A stretch of 64,000 nt of DNA, from assembly GCA_016124805.1 (NCBI GenBank), contig WGND01000001.1:124001-188000 (forward strand), given 5' to 3'. This DNA comes from Hyphomicrobiales bacterium. Its GTDB lineage: Bacteria > Pseudomonadota > Alphaproteobacteria > Parvibaculales > Parvibaculaceae. The notes under the pieces were generated by a model. It saw only the letters and a program-made list of their open reading frames with translations. It searched no databases and had not been told where the DNA came from. Below are positions 9,470-18,907 of this stretch, piece after piece; positions within the stretch are counted from its first letter, which is position 1; every line of letters starts with the position of its first letter. A program made the position numbers and the translations under genes.

Positions 9470-9868
9470 TCAGGAGACGGGTGCGTTGCGCTGTCTGAGA
9501 ACCTCGGCAAGGCAGGCTGTCTCGTCATCGGCACCGCCCGCGAGCTTTCGTGCATCAACATAGGTGGAGCCAAGGCTGCCTGTGTCGCCCTTGTAGAAAT
9601 AGACAAAGAGGCTGCAGGACTGGCCGCTATATTGCCAGACTTCGGCGGACGGCTCGGTGCGGCGGAAGCTGGGCGCGCCGAGACGGGCTTCGAGCGCCGG
9701 CGGCGCCACACCCAACAGGCTCTTCGGCGTCAGGGGGCCGGCCCCGATGCTTTGCGAGGGTGCATCATGCGTCCGTGTTCCCATGCCCGAGCCCGGCGAG
9801 GCACAGGCCGCAAGCGGCAACAGCACCAGCAGAAGAAAGCTCTTGCGGGTCCATCTCCGTTCAGCCAT
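9470..9868 (-). CDS. Small predicted lipoprotein of unknown function
   Basis: The 132-residue protein has a signal peptide with a lipobox (FLLLVLLPLAACAS), suggesting attachment to the outer or inner membrane. The mature part has a segment LLGVAPPALEARLGAP and WQYSGQSCSLFVYFY, loosely reminiscent of the SmpA/OmlA fold in which a short helix precedes a small sheet; I do not claim that family. ATG 9868 lies within the end of the upstream EI24 gene (ATGGCTGA overlap), which suggests translational coupling. GAGG sits ten bases upstream of the start. Confidence 0.75.
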   Translation of the reverse strand: MAERRWTRKSFLLLVLLPLAACASPGSGMGTRTHDAPSQSIGAGPLTPKSLLGVAPPALEARLGAPSFRRTEPSAEVWQYSGQSCSLFVYFYKGDTGSLGSTYVDARKLAGGADDETACLAEVLRQRNAPVS

Positions 9869-10523
9869 TTGCCGCAAACCTCTTGAAGCTGTGAACCATA
9901 TAGGCGGTGCCGAAAAGCGGCGCGATGAAATTGAGGATCGGGATTGTTGCCAGAAAAGCGATCACGACGCCACGCATGAAGATACTGAAACGAAATTGCC
10001 GCCGCAGGGCATTGGCTGCCGCATAATCCATGTGGCGCAGGGCAACGAGTTCAAAATATTCACGGCCGAGCAGATAGCCGTTGAGCGACCAGAAAAGCAC
10101 CACATTGATGACCGGGAAAAAATAGAAGGGCAGCGCCAGCAGATTGAGCCCGATCAGGACCAGTGTGAAACGGATCGAGACGACGATAGACGACCAGAAG
10201 GGCTGATCGGTGCCGGGCTGATCCTGCGGATAATCGGTCTCTTCGGTTTTGGCGGCGATGCGTTCGAGAAAGAGACCGGCGACGAGCGACACGGCGGGAT
10301 GCACCAGCGGGATCAGCACGACCACGGCAAAGCCGCGGGCGATCACCTCGATGATGGTATTGAGCCAGACCGTCTGGAAAACCGGTAGCGCATTGAGGCT
10401 CCACTGAAGACCGGCCCCGAGGAGCGCCAGCACGACAAGTGTCAGCGCCACGGAAATGAACAGCACGCGGCGGAAGGGCGGCGAGAAGCACTGCCAGAAA
10501 GAATGCGCGGCATCCTGAAACAT
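9861..10523 (-). CDS. EI24/CysZ-family membrane protein
   Basis: The 220-residue protein has four to six hydrophobic segments, including VLFISVALTLVVLALLGAGL and FAVVVLIPLVHPAVSLVAGLF. The motif NGYLLGREYFELVALR followed by a basic stretch is typical of the EI24 domain, shared with the CysZ sulfate permease. Bacterial relatives outside gamma-proteobacteria mostly lack a proven substrate. No sulfur-assimilation gene lies beside it here, so CysZ activity is not claimed. The next gene downstream overlaps its stop by eight bases. Confidence 0.8.
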   Translation of the reverse strand: MFQDAAHSFWQCFSPPFRRVLFISVALTLVVLALLGAGLQWSLNALPVFQTVWLNTIIEVIARGFAVVVLIPLVHPAVSLVAGLFLERIAAKTEETDYPQDQPGTDQPFWSSIVVSIRFTLVLIGLNLLALPFYFFPVINVVLFWSLNGYLLGREYFELVALRHMDYAAANALRRQFRFSIFMRGVVIAFLATIPILNFIAPLFGTAYMVHSFKRFAANG

Positions 10524-10586
10524 TTTGGTCCTTCATTTCGCTTGCGGCTCGCGGGCGGCTCAAGGGGCGGCGCGCGCGGTGCGCGG

Positions 10587-10606
10587 GAGCCATATTCATA
10601 TGGCTC
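10587..10606. promoter_or_regulatory. Inverted repeat between divergent EI24 and adenosine kinase genes
   Basis: GAGCCATAT and ATATGGCTC form a perfect 9-base inverted repeat with a two-base spacer, the shape of an operator for a dimeric regulator. It sits about 65 bases from the EI24 start. A TATACT hexamer at 10674-10679 is a possible -10 element of the adenosine kinase promoter. Confidence 0.45.
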
Positions 10607-10690
10607 GGAGGCGAACTCTATCGGGTCGGTGACCTTTTTCCAATGACGGGCTTTTCATCGTGGTTAAGGCCCCTATACTCGCGGCCAATT

Positions 10691-10713
10691 CCACCAACTG
10701 GTCCACCAACTGG
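10691..10713 (+). repeat. Direct repeat before the adenosine kinase start
   Basis: The 11-mer CCACCAACTGG occurs twice with one base between copies, ending 12 bases before the start codon. It lies in the likely 5' leader, downstream of the possible -10 hexamer at 10674-10679. Confidence 0.5.
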
Positions 10714-10725
10714 CAGTAATTCCTC

Positions 10726-11724
10726 ATGACCGAACTGAAATATGATGTGGCAGGCCTTGGCAATGCGATTGTCGATGTGATCGCCGATGCTGATGATGCC
10801 TTTCTGACCGCCAATGGCATCCAGAAAGGCGGCATGACCCTCATTGATGATGATCGCGCCACAGCCCTTTACGCCAGGATGGGCCCCGGCATGGAAGTCT
10901 CGGGCGGCTCAGGCGCCAACACGATTGCAGGCGTTGCCTCGCTTGGCGGCAAGGGCGCCTTTTTCGGCAAGGTCAAAAAAGATCAGCTGGGCGAGGTCTT
11001 TGCCCATGACATCAAATCGCTCGGCGTGAAATTCGACTGCGCCCCGGCGACCAGCGGCCCCTCGACGGCACGCTGCCTGATTTCAGTGACGCCGGATGGC
11101 CAGCGCAGCATGAGCACTTTTCTGGGGGCCGCCCAGAATCTGGCCCCCGGGGACCTTGATCTTGAGGTGATCAGCGCCTCGGCCATTACCTATATGGAAG
11201 GCTATCTCTGGGATCCGCCACAGGCCAAGGAGGCCTTCCTGCTGGCCGCCAAAACGGCCCGCGCAGCAGACCGCATCGTCTCGCTCTCGCTGTCAGACAG
11301 TTTCTGCGTCGAGCGCTATCGCGAGGAGTTCAAGCGTCTGGTGCGTGATGAGATTGATCTTCTTTTCGCCAATGAAGCTGAAATTCTCTCGCTCTATGAA
11401 GTCGATCTCTTTGACGAGGCGCTCACACGCGTGAAGGCCGAATGCAAATTCGCCGCGCTGACGCGTTCTGAAGCCGGCTCCGTCATTGTCGCCAATGGCG
11501 AGGTGCATGTGATTGATGCGGCCAAGGTTGCCAAGGTCGTCGATACGACCGGCGCAGGCGATCTTTATGCGGCAGGTTTTCTTTATGGTCTTGCCCGTGG
11601 CAAGGACCCGGTCACCTGCGGGCGGCTTGGCTCCATGGCCGCTGCCGAAGCAATCTCGCATTATGGTGCGCGCCCGCTTGTCTCGCTGGCCGAGCTTGCC
11701 CGGGAACAGGGCCTGCCGCTCTAG
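10726..11724 (+). CDS. PfkB-family sugar/nucleoside kinase, likely adenosine kinase
   Basis: The 332-residue ribokinase-fold enzyme opens with VAGLGNAIVDVIADAD, has the GGSGANTIAGVASLGGKGAFFGKV signature of the N-terminal PfkB motif, and the C-terminal catalytic motif DTTGAGDLYAAGFLYGLARG with the catalytic aspartate. The N terminus and the YMEGYLWDPP segment are most like the group annotated as adenosine kinases, which phosphorylate adenosine to AMP in purine salvage. Substrate cannot be proved from sequence. It is convergent with coaA (nine-base gap), and its upstream region holds operator-like repeats. Confidence 0.85.
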   Translation: MTELKYDVAGLGNAIVDVIADADDAFLTANGIQKGGMTLIDDDRATALYARMGPGMEVSGGSGANTIAGVASLGGKGAFFGKVKKDQLGEVFAHDIKSLGVKFDCAPATSGPSTARCLISVTPDGQRSMSTFLGAAQNLAPGDLDLEVISASAITYMEGYLWDPPQAKEAFLLAAKTARAADRIVSLSLSDSFCVERYREEFKRLVRDEIDLLFANEAEILSLYEVDLFDEALTRVKAECKFAALTRSEAGSVIVANGEVHVIDAAKVAKVVDTTGAGDLYAAGFLYGLARGKDPVTCGRLGSMAAAEAISHYGARPLVSLAELAREQGLPL

Positions 11725-11733
11725 TCTTTGCGA

Positions 11734-12696
11734 TCAGAGCTTCCTGAGAAACACATCGCGGATGCGGTGGTCGTCGCCCTTGCGCAGGATGGCGTCGGCG
11801 CGCTGGCGCGTGGGCAGAATATTCTTGTGCAGATTGGCCTGATTGATTGATGTCCAGATCGTATCTGCCGTTGTCACTGCCTCTTCTTCCGTCAGCTGTG
11901 AGTAGCGATGGAAATAGGCTTTGGGATCGGTAAAGGATGTGCGGCGCAGCCCCATAAAGCGTTCAATATACCAGCGCTTGATCGCGGCTTCATCTGCGTC
12001 GAGATAGATCGAAAAATCGAAGAAGTCGGACACGAAGGGCTGCGGATCTTCGCCCTCGGCCGGCTTCCAGGGCTGCAGCACATTCAGGCCTTCGACGATC
12101 AGAATATCCGGCATATCGACGGAGATCGTCTCATTGTCGATGATGTCATAGGAGAAATGCGAATAGACCGGCGCTTCGACATGGCGCGAACCTGCCTTCA
12201 CATCGGAAAGAAACTTGATAAGGCGCTGGATGTCGAAGCTCTCGGGAAAACCCTTGCGCTGCATGATGCCGCGGCTCTCCAGTACCCGGTTGGGGAAGAG
12301 AAAGCCATCCGTCGTGATGAGATCGACCTTGGGATGGTTGGGCCAGCGCGCCAGCAGGGTGCGCAGCACACGCGATGTGGTGCTCTTGCCGACAGCGACG
12401 GACCCGGCCACGCCAATGATATAGGGGACCTTGTCTTGTGTGCGGCCCAGAAATTCCGACGTCACGCGATAGAGTTCCTGCATCTCGCCAACATAGAGAT
12501 TAAGCAGGCGGGACAGCGGCAGATAGATTTCGGAGACTTCATCAAGCGAAATGCGCTCGCCAAAGCCGCGCAGCTCCTCAAGTTCCTTTTCCGACAGCGG
12601 CAGCGGCGTGTCCTTGCGCAGCAGGCCCCATTGTTCGGACGTGAAATGGCGATAGGGAGAAAGCACCGCCTTATCCTTTGTGCCACTTGCCGTCAT
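11734..12696 (-). CDS. coaA: Pantothenate kinase, type I
   Basis: CoaA phosphorylates pantothenate, the first and controlled step of coenzyme A synthesis. The 320-residue protein has its P-loop [12 protein letters not shown] at residues 95-106, the [12 protein letters not shown] segment, GFPESFD and the [12 protein letters not shown] region of the bacterial type I (PRK-like) enzyme, a class feedback-inhibited by CoA. In many alphaproteobacteria coaA follows hisE directly; here the gap to hisE is 84 bases on the same strand. Confidence 0.96.
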   Translation of the reverse strand: MTASGTKDKAVLSPYRHFTSEQWGLLRKDTPLPLSEKELEELRGFGERISLDEVSEIYLPLSRLLNLYVGEMQELYRVTSEFLGRTQDKVPYIIGVAGSVAVGKSTTSRVLRTLLARWPNHPKVDLITTDGFLFPNRVLESRGIMQRKGFPESFDIQRLIKFLSDVKAGSRHVEAPVYSHFSYDIIDNETISVDMPDILIVEGLNVLQPWKPAEGEDPQPFVSDFFDFSIYLDADEAAIKRWYIERFMGLRRTSFTDPKAYFHRYSQLTEEEAVTTADTIWTSINQANLHKNILPTRQRADAILRKGDDHRIRDVFLRKL

Positions 12697-12780
12697 GAGC
12701 CTCGGTTCCCGATCATCGTTGATGGATAGGCTGGGCCGCGTTGTCGCCAGACTATCCTTTTTGGAATCTTGTTGCTGGGG

Positions 12781-13110
12781 TTAGGTTTTCTTGCGCGATG
12801 CTTTTTCTTCAAGGCCCGACATGCCTTCGCGCCGCGCCAGCTCGGCATAGACCTCTAGGGGATCAATATCGAGAGAGGCCAGCAGCACAAGCCAGTGATA
12901 GATCAAATCGGCAGATTCAGAAATGACAGCCGGTGCATCCCGTCTGGTGGCGGCAATCACCGTCTCAACGGCTTCCTCACCAAGCTTCTGGGCGCAGGTC
13001 TCCACCCCCCGCGACAGGAGGCGGGCTGTGTAGGAGGCCTCCGCATCAGTTCCCTTGCGGGCTGCGATCACCTCAAATAAGGCATCAAGCTGATGGGCGT
13101 GATCGGCCAT
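12781..13110 (-). CDS. hisE: Phosphoribosyl-ATP pyrophosphatase
   Basis: HisE removes pyrophosphate from PR-ATP, the second step of histidine synthesis. The 109-residue all-helical protein has the MazG-like signature: KLGEEAVETVIAA and ESADLIYHWLVLLA supply the acidic metal ligands. It is separate from HisI, as usual in alphaproteobacteria. It lies between coaA and a pentapeptide-repeat gene, cut off from the rest of the his cluster by about 3 kb. Confidence 0.95.
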   Translation of the reverse strand: MADHAHQLDALFEVIAARKGTDAEASYTARLLSRGVETCAQKLGEEAVETVIAATRRDAPAVISESADLIYHWLVLLASLDIDPLEVYAELARREGMSGLEEKASRKKT

Positions 13111-13251
13111 GCAGCTTCCTCCGTGACGGCCGCGATCAGATTCATGACCCCTGTCATGAGAACACGGCGGCTTTGCCTAGCAGATTTGTGACGGGGATGC
13201 CAATGCTTAGCCTGATTGGTGGTGAACAGGCCCTGCTGTCGTAAGGGCCCC

Positions 13252-14343
13252 TTAGCGTCTGGTCTGGAGACTGGTGCCCGAAAGGGCGCCGAGCTTGGCC
13301 CCGTCCTGCTGCACCTCGCGCAGGTCCGCGCCGCGCATGTCAGCGCCGCGCAGATCGGCATTCTTCAGATTGGCCCGCAGGAGGATTGCATCCCGCAGAT
13401 CGGCGGCGGCCAGAATGGCACCTTCGAAATTGACGGCGGCCAGAATGGCACCCCTCATATTGGCGCTCGCCAGAACGGCACTTTGAAAATCGGTGCGGGA
13501 GAGGTCCATATTGCTGAAATCGGCCCGCTCGCCGCGCTGTTCACCTGTCTGGATCCAGAGAAAATGCTGCGCCAGCATCTTCTGCATGCGCTCCTTGCCT
13601 GGTGCCCGCCGGGCCTTGTTGGCGCGCATCATGTCGCCGCCCGCCGTCGTCGCCTCGTCCATCACCGCGCGGCGGAAATCGGCTTCCGCCAAATTGGCCC
13701 CGGCCAGCTGGACAAAGGTCAGTTCGGCGCCCGCAAAGCTTGCCCCGCGCAGATCCGCGCCCTTGAGCGAGACGCCTGAAATGCTCGCCCCGTCAAATTC
13801 AGCGCCCTGCAATTTGCATTCGCTCATATTGGTGCCGAACATACGGGCGTTGCGAAAGCTTGAGTTTTCCTGCCCGTCCGGGGCATTGGCACCGCGCTTG
13901 ATGACCGCCCCGCGACGCAGGTCCGCGCCATCAAGACGGGCCTCACTCATCTCCGCATTTTCAAAGCGGGCACCGCGCAGATCGGCTCTGGCGAAATTGG
14001 TGCGCGTGAGATTGGCGCCGTCAAAATTCGTGCTGAAGAGATTGGCACCGGCAAAATGGCTGTCTTCCAGATTGGCGTCGACAAAGTCGCAGGCGATGAA
14101 ATGGCCATGGGAGAAATTGAGATTTCGGAAATCGAGGCCGGAAAGGTCGCATTCCTTCAAAACCGCGCACCAGGCATTGGGAACGCCCTTGAGATAGCGT
14201 CCATGCAATTCGGCCAGACGGGCAAGTGCCTCCTGGGTGATCTTGCGCCCGATAATCGCGTGCGGATCGCGGACGATCTCGGCAGCCGTGCCCTTTTTGG
14301 CGGTTTCAGGCACAGGGCGCCGCGATGATGATCTCTCAGACAT
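13252..14343 (-). CDS. Pentapeptide-repeat protein
   Basis: The 363-residue protein consists mainly of A(D/N)Lxx-type pentapeptides that should form a right-handed quadrilateral beta-helix, in two blocks: about residues 62-225 (for example GANLFSTNFDGANLTRTNF) and 273-345 (AILAAADLRDAILLRANL). A basic, probably helical linker (about 236-272) separates them, and the first 60 residues are non-repetitive. No signal peptide or membrane helix is visible, so it is probably cytosolic. Some relatives mimic DNA and bind gyrase, but nothing here proves that. It sits inside the his cluster next to the CYTH-CHAD gene. Confidence 0.88.
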   Translation of the reverse strand: MSERSSSRRPVPETAKKGTAAEIVRDPHAIIGRKITQEALARLAELHGRYLKGVPNAWCAVLKECDLSGLDFRNLNFSHGHFIACDFVDANLEDSHFAGANLFSTNFDGANLTRTNFARADLRGARFENAEMSEARLDGADLRRGAVIKRGANAPDGQENSSFRNARMFGTNMSECKLQGAEFDGASISGVSLKGADLRGASFAGAELTFVQLAGANLAEADFRRAVMDEATTAGGDMMRANKARRAPGKERMQKMLAQHFLWIQTGEQRGERADFSNMDLSRTDFQSAVLASANMRGAILAAVNFEGAILAAADLRDAILLRANLKNADLRGADMRGADLREVQQDGAKLGALSGTSLQTRR

Positions 14344-14431
14344 GAAGGAACCCTGGCAGAATGGCTGAAATGCGCGATTTTCGAACTCTTCGCCAGTTTA
14401 GCGGCCACACATTCCCTTTTTATTAACGAGG

Positions 14432-15979
14432 CTATTCGCCCCGCCAGAAGGGGGCATGCCGCTCAAAGCGCTGCCAGAGCTTCAGCGCCGCCTTCCAGTC
14501 CTTGCGCGCCCGGGCTTCATGCCAGTCCAGAATGACCCCGGCGGCCTTGGCCAGTTCGGGGTTCTGGGCGGTGGCTCTTTCCAGCAGATGCTCGGCCATG
14601 GCGACATCATTGAGCGCGCCAAAGACGTCCTGCAATTTGCCCAGGTCGTTCAGATAGGACTTGGTGACACCCTTGCCATACAGCGTGACAAAGAAGCTCA
14701 ATGTGTAGCGCAGCTTCTTCAGGCGCTTGCGCAGTTCATGGCGGTCCTCGATATCGAGATCGGCAATATCACGACCCAGCCGCAGCACGCGGCTGAGGCG
14801 CTTGTCGAGCGCGTCATCGGCAAAGAGATGGGCCGAGCCCGGCGCCAGAATGTCGCGCGGCGTCAGGGGACGCCAATCCATGGCGGCCACATATTGGCCA
14901 AACTGCAAAAGGAAGCGCGTGTAGCGCGTGGAAGCAACAACGCCGCTTGCCTGCTTCCAGGCCTCGCCGCGCATTTTTTCAATTTCGGCGCGCAGCTTCT
15001 GCAGATCGCGCCGGTCGGGATGGGCCTCCATGACGGGTCCCAGAATATCCATCATGAAGACATCGAGATCGCGCGCCTTGCCGATGGTTCCACCGAGCCA
15101 CTTCGCCTCGCTGGAAAGGGTCTCGGCGGTGTCGCCACCAATGACACCGCCAAAAACCGAAAAGGCCGAGCGCATGCGGCGCAGCGCAACGCGCGCCTGA
15201 TGGAGGGCTTCGGCATGATGGCCCAATGTCATGGCATGGGCATTGCTCAGCAAATGCCCCAGACATTGTTCAAGGATTTCGGCATAGGCTTCTTCGAGGC
15301 TGCATTGCCGCGGCAGATCGACATTGGCCGCCTTGATCGCTTCGACGGGCATGCCCTCAAGCAGGTCAAAGCCCCGTTCCGCCTTGCTGCGTGTGCCGAT
15401 ATGCAGGGGCGCGATCTCCAGCAGATCGAGCGCCAGTCCGTAGAGGGCATTGGCATGCCCGGATTTGAGTTCGAGTTCGACTTCGCTCAATGGCAGGGTC
15501 TTGTCACCCGCCACGATCTCTCCCTGATCGAAAGCGATTTCAACCTCATCGCCGGCGTCGCTTTTCCAGAGATAAGTGATGCGATGGATATCTGTCGTAA
15601 GGCGCGCTTCAAGCGGCCTGTCTTCCAGAACGGCCTCGATGCGTGAGCGCCATTCGGTCGGCAGGCACCCGAGATCCGGTTTGCTGGCGGCCGCTTCCAG
15701 ATTGTCTTCAATCTCGATGGCGTTTCGGAGAATTTCCATCTTGGTGGCGGGCGCCACTTTCAGGGTCTGGCGGATCTTGCGGCCATCATGGCGAAGGCGC
15801 AGGGCAATGCCGACCTTTGAAAGAGCGAGATCTTCGGTGTCGTAATAATCCGTCCGCAGATGTTTTTCCTTGCGCGACCCCGACAGGGCGACAAGGCATG
15901 GCGCGGCCTTGAGGCGCTCATGGGATGCCGGCGCACAGAGAAGCTTGAGCTCGATTTCATGGGGTGATCGGGAGATCAT
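14432..15979 (-). CDS. CYTH and CHAD domain protein, probable inorganic triphosphatase
   Basis: The 515-residue protein has an N-terminal CYTH domain (residues about 5-200) with the defining EIELKL (ExExK-like) near residue 8, the DYYDTEDLAL strand and RLRHDGRKIRQTLK. A CHAD domain follows (about 225-515) with basic helices such as HQARVALRRMRS at 260-271. CYTH domains hydrolyse inorganic triphosphate; CHAD domains bind polyphosphate, so a role in polyphosphate metabolism is reasonable. It is encoded between hisF and the pentapeptide gene on the same strand, 88 bases from the latter. Confidence 0.92.
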   Translation of the reverse strand: MISRSPHEIELKLLCAPASHERLKAAPCLVALSGSRKEKHLRTDYYDTEDLALSKVGIALRLRHDGRKIRQTLKVAPATKMEILRNAIEIEDNLEAAASKPDLGCLPTEWRSRIEAVLEDRPLEARLTTDIHRITYLWKSDAGDEVEIAFDQGEIVAGDKTLPLSEVELELKSGHANALYGLALDLLEIAPLHIGTRSKAERGFDLLEGMPVEAIKAANVDLPRQCSLEEAYAEILEQCLGHLLSNAHAMTLGHHAEALHQARVALRRMRSAFSVFGGVIGGDTAETLSSEAKWLGGTIGKARDLDVFMMDILGPVMEAHPDRRDLQKLRAEIEKMRGEAWKQASGVVASTRYTRFLLQFGQYVAAMDWRPLTPRDILAPGSAHLFADDALDKRLSRVLRLGRDIADLDIEDRHELRKRLKKLRYTLSFFVTLYGKGVTKSYLNDLGKLQDVFGALNDVAMAEHLLERATAQNPELAKAAGVILDWHEARARKDWKAALKLWQRFERHAPFWRGE

Positions 15980-16082
15980 CGCAAAGACCGGTCAGCCTCC
16001 TTCAATGCGCCTCCGCGCCATGCAGGACGGGCGCATTAGATATATCTTATATTTTCATTGTGACAGGTTGACGGGGCAATGA

Positions 16083-16850
16083 CTAGGCACAGTGGAGCCG
16101 CATCGGCAGACCGGCCTTGGCCATATATTCCTTGGCCTCGGCCACCGTGTAATCCCCGAAATGGAAGATGGAGGCGGCAAGAACGGCGCTGGCGTGGCCG
16201 TCGCGGACCCCCTCGACAAGATGCTCCAGATTGCCGACACCGCCCGACGCGATGACAGGTACCGTGACGGCGTCGGAGACGGCCCGTGTGAGGCCGATAT
16301 CAAAACCCGTCTTGGCACCATCCCTGTCCATGGAGGTCAACAGGATTTCGCCTGCGCCAAGCGCGACCACCTGTTGTGCAAATTCAACCGCGTCAATGCC
16401 AGTCGCGGTACGACCGCCATGGGTGAAGATATTCCATTTGCCAGGCGCCACCTGCTTGGCATCAATTGCGATGACGATGCACTGGCTGCCGAATTTCTCC
16501 GCTGCAATGCGCACGAAATCCGGATTGTTCACAGCTGCGGTATTGATCGAGACCTTGTCGGCACCGGCCAGCAGAAGGGCGCGCACATCCTCGACCGTGC
16601 GCACGCCACCGCCAACCGTCAGCGGCATGAAGCATTGCTCGGCGGTGCGGCGGACCACATCAAAAATAATGGCGCGTTCTTCATGGCTTGCCGTGATGTC
16701 GAGAAAACAAAGCTCGTCGGCGCCTGCCGCATCATAGGCGCGTGCCGCTTCCACCGGATCGCCGGCATCGCGCAGATCGACAAAATTGACGCCCTTGACG
16801 ACACGGCCGTCTTTCACATCGAGACAGGGGATCACACGCGCCTTCAGCAT
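16083..16850 (-). CDS. hisF: Imidazole glycerol phosphate synthase, cyclase subunit
   Basis: HisF is the TIM-barrel half of IGP synthase; it uses ammonia from HisH to form imidazole glycerol phosphate and AICAR. The 255-residue protein starts [20 protein letters not shown] with catalytic Asp11, has the IDAKQ strand with the second catalytic aspartate, and keeps phosphate loops [12 protein letters not shown] and [14 protein letters not shown]. Its ATG shares one base with the hisA stop (TGATG), indicating translational coupling. Confidence 0.98.
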   Translation of the reverse strand: MLKARVIPCLDVKDGRVVKGVNFVDLRDAGDPVEAARAYDAAGADELCFLDITASHEERAIIFDVVRRTAEQCFMPLTVGGGVRTVEDVRALLLAGADKVSINTAAVNNPDFVRIAAEKFGSQCIVIAIDAKQVAPGKWNIFTHGGRTATGIDAVEFAQQVVALGAGEILLTSMDRDGAKTGFDIGLTRAVSDAVTVPVIASGGVGNLEHLVEGVRDGHASAVLAASIFHFGDYTVAEAKEYMAKAGLPMRLHCA

Positions 16851-17584
16851 CAGGCCGCATCCTTGAGCATTTTGATCGCCTCGGCCGGATCAAGACGGCC
16901 ATCATAAAGCGCGCGGCCGGAAATCGCGCCTTCAAGGCCGGGGCATCTGGCGTCAATCAGCGCCTTGATATCCTCGATGGAGGAAAGCCCGCCCGACGCG
17001 ATGACGGGAATGGAAATCGCATTGGCGAGTGCCACCGTGGCCGGCATGTTCAAGCCCTTGAGCACGCCATCGCGCTCAATATCGGTATAGATGATGGCGG
17101 CGACACCGGCATTTTCAAAACGGTTTGCCATTTCCAATACGGTCAATTCCGACACGTCGGCCCAGCCTTCGGTCGCCACAAGGCCGTCCTTGGCATCGAG
17201 CCCGACCGCAATGCGACCGGGGAAAAGCCTGCAGGCCTCGATCACCAGATCAGGATTTTTCACCGCCGCTGTACCAATGATGACGCGCGCGATGCCCTTG
17301 CTGAGCCAGGCTTCGATGGTGGCGAGATCGCGAATGCCGCCGCCAAGCTGGGCGGGAATGGAAATGGTTTTCAGGATCGCTTCAACCGCATCGGCATTGA
17401 CGGGCCGACCCTCAAAGGCGCCATTCAGATCGACCAGATGCAGATATTCAAAGCCTGCCTTTTCAAAGGCACGCGCCTGGTCTGCCGGATCATCATTGAA
17501 GACGGTTGCTTCTTCCATGAGGCCACGGATAAGGCGGACGCATTGGCCGTCCTTGAGGTCGATTGCAGGAAAAAGGATCATCAC
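16850..17584 (-). CDS. hisA: ProFAR isomerase (1-(5-phosphoribosyl)-5-[(5-phosphoribosylamino)methylideneamino]imidazole-4-carboxamide isomerase)
   Basis: HisA catalyses the Amadori rearrangement before the HisHF step. The 244-residue TIM barrel opens [17 protein letters not shown], with the catalytic aspartate in AIDLKDG, and has [14 protein letters not shown] and [13 protein letters not shown] phosphate-binding loops. It overlaps hisF by one base and follows hisH after 46 bases. Confidence 0.98.
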   Translation of the reverse strand: MMILFPAIDLKDGQCVRLIRGLMEEATVFNDDPADQARAFEKAGFEYLHLVDLNGAFEGRPVNADAVEAILKTISIPAQLGGGIRDLATIEAWLSKGIARVIIGTAAVKNPDLVIEACRLFPGRIAVGLDAKDGLVATEGWADVSELTVLEMANRFENAGVAAIIYTDIERDGVLKGLNMPATVALANAISIPVIASGGLSSIEDIKALIDARCPGLEGAISGRALYDGRLDPAEAIKMLKDAA

Positions 17585-17630
17585 GCTGTTTCTGGTTGGA
17601 ACAGGAAAGGCCGGTCGTCCGGCCCGCTGT

Positions 17631-18281
17631 TCAGGGTCGCCATTTCAAAAAATTGCCGATCAGCGCCAGACCCAGCGCCTGGCTCTTTTCGGGGTGGAAC
17701 TGTGTGCCGACCATATTGTCCTTGCCGACAATCGCCGTCAGCGCGCCGCCATAATTGGTGCGTGCAATGACGTCATGCGGCTCGCTGGCGGCCAGATAAT
17801 AGGAATGCACGAAATAGGCATGCAGCCCTTCATCGCCCGTCTCGATGCCATCCAGAATGGCATGAGGCCGCGCGACATTGAGCGTGTTCCAGCCCATATG
17901 CGGGATCTTGAGGCTGGTGTCCGCCGGCGTCATCATCACGACATCACCGGCAATCCAGCCAAGCCCCTGATGCACGCCATGCTCCAGACCACGATCACTC
18001 ATCAGCTGCATGCCGACACAGATGCCGAGGAAAGGGCGCGCCAGCCTGACAACCTGCTCGTTGAGAACCTCGATCATGCCGGGAAGGGCGGCCAGTCCCG
18101 CCGCGCTGTCGCCATAGGCGCCGACGCCGGGCAGCACGATGCGATCGGCGTTGCGCACCTCTTCGGCATCAGATGTGACGATCACCTGGGTGTCGCGTTC
18201 GGCCTCACGCGCGGCACGCTCAAAAGCCTTGGCGGCTGAGCGCAGATTGCCTGAGCCATAATCAATGATTGCAAGTTTCAT
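17631..18281 (-). CDS. hisH: Imidazole glycerol phosphate synthase, glutamine amidotransferase subunit
   Basis: HisH hydrolyses glutamine and channels ammonia to HisF. The 216-residue class I amidotransferase has [11 protein letters not shown] at its N terminus, the nucleophile in [12 protein letters not shown], and the histidine-glutamate pair in [13 protein letters not shown] 18281 shares its A with the stop of the upstream DUF2628 gene (TGATG), fixing the start. Confidence 0.97.
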   Translation of the reverse strand: MKLAIIDYGSGNLRSAAKAFERAAREAERDTQVIVTSDAEEVRNADRIVLPGVGAYGDSAAGLAALPGMIEVLNEQVVRLARPFLGICVGMQLMSDRGLEHGVHQGLGWIAGDVVMMTPADTSLKIPHMGWNTLNVARPHAILDGIETGDEGLHAYFVHSYYLAASEPHDVIARTNYGGALTAIVGKDNMVGTQFHPEKSQALGLALIGNFLKWRP

Positions 18282-18793
18282 CAGTGATCCGCCTTGGTCT
18301 CTGCCTGCGGGAAAAGACCGAGAACCTCTTCGCTGCGGTTGGTCGGGCGCGGCCAGACAGCGCCGGGGCGCGGCATGGGAATATGCGGGGCGGCGGGGCG
18401 CAGGCTTGCAGGTGGTTTCGATGGGCCTTCCCATGTGCCGAAAAATTTCAGCTCGGCTTCCGCCTCCGAGCCTGCCGAGACTATGCCGATCTCGCGATAG
18501 CCACGCGCCTCAAGCGTCCAGCGGCGAATGTCATTGGCTTCCACGGCAAAGAAAAACTGGATCCCGATGGAAATGATCAGGGCGGCAAGCTGATCAAGGC
18601 CGAAAAAAGGGATCAGCGCGGCAAGGCCGATGCTGAGGCCGAGATAGGCGACAGCTGCGAGCCAGAGCCTGTTCCAGAGCGCCCAGATCCAGTTGAAAAA
18701 AAAGGCCGCCCAGGAAAAGCCTTCGCGCACGAAAACAATGCCGTCCCCGTCAATGGGGGCGCCGTGCAGTTCATGAACTGAATATGTGCGCAT
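18281..18793 (-). CDS. DUF2628 membrane protein of the his cluster
   Basis: The 170-residue protein has the DUF2628 core: [24 protein letters not shown] followed by hydrophobic helices and [19 protein letters not shown], with a proline-rich cytosolic tail. Family members are often encoded between hisB and hisH in alphaproteobacteria, as here, but their role is unknown and no link with histidine chemistry is shown. The ATG at 18793 follows GGAAGGAAG, which decides against the in-frame TTG upstream. It is translationally coupled to hisH. Confidence 0.85.
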   Translation of the reverse strand: MRTYSVHELHGAPIDGDGIVFVREGFSWAAFFFNWIWALWNRLWLAAVAYLGLSIGLAALIPFFGLDQLAALIISIGIQFFFAVEANDIRRWTLEARGYREIGIVSAGSEAEAELKFFGTWEGPSKPPASLRPAAPHIPMPRPGAVWPRPTNRSEEVLGLFPQAETKADH

Positions 18794-18907
18794 GAGGGCT
18801 TCCTTCCGCAAAGGCGGATGCCTGTTTCCTGCCCCTATCTAGGCCAGAAAGCGCCGGAATGCCAGATGCGGCGTGCCAGAAATCACGCAGGGAGCCAGCA
18901 GACCCGC

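Noticed and set aside
9876-10388. Plus-strand frames opposite the lipoprotein and EI24 genes
   Set aside because: Charged, low-complexity antisense products; the minus-strand genes have signal and membrane features.
13216-13779. Plus-strand frame with repeated IGxxQNGT-like units
   Set aside because: The periodicity is the antisense image of the pentapeptide repeats.
14456-15646. 396-codon plus-strand frame opposite the CYTH-CHAD gene
   Set aside because: The minus-strand protein has clear CYTH and CHAD motifs; the plus-strand frame has none.
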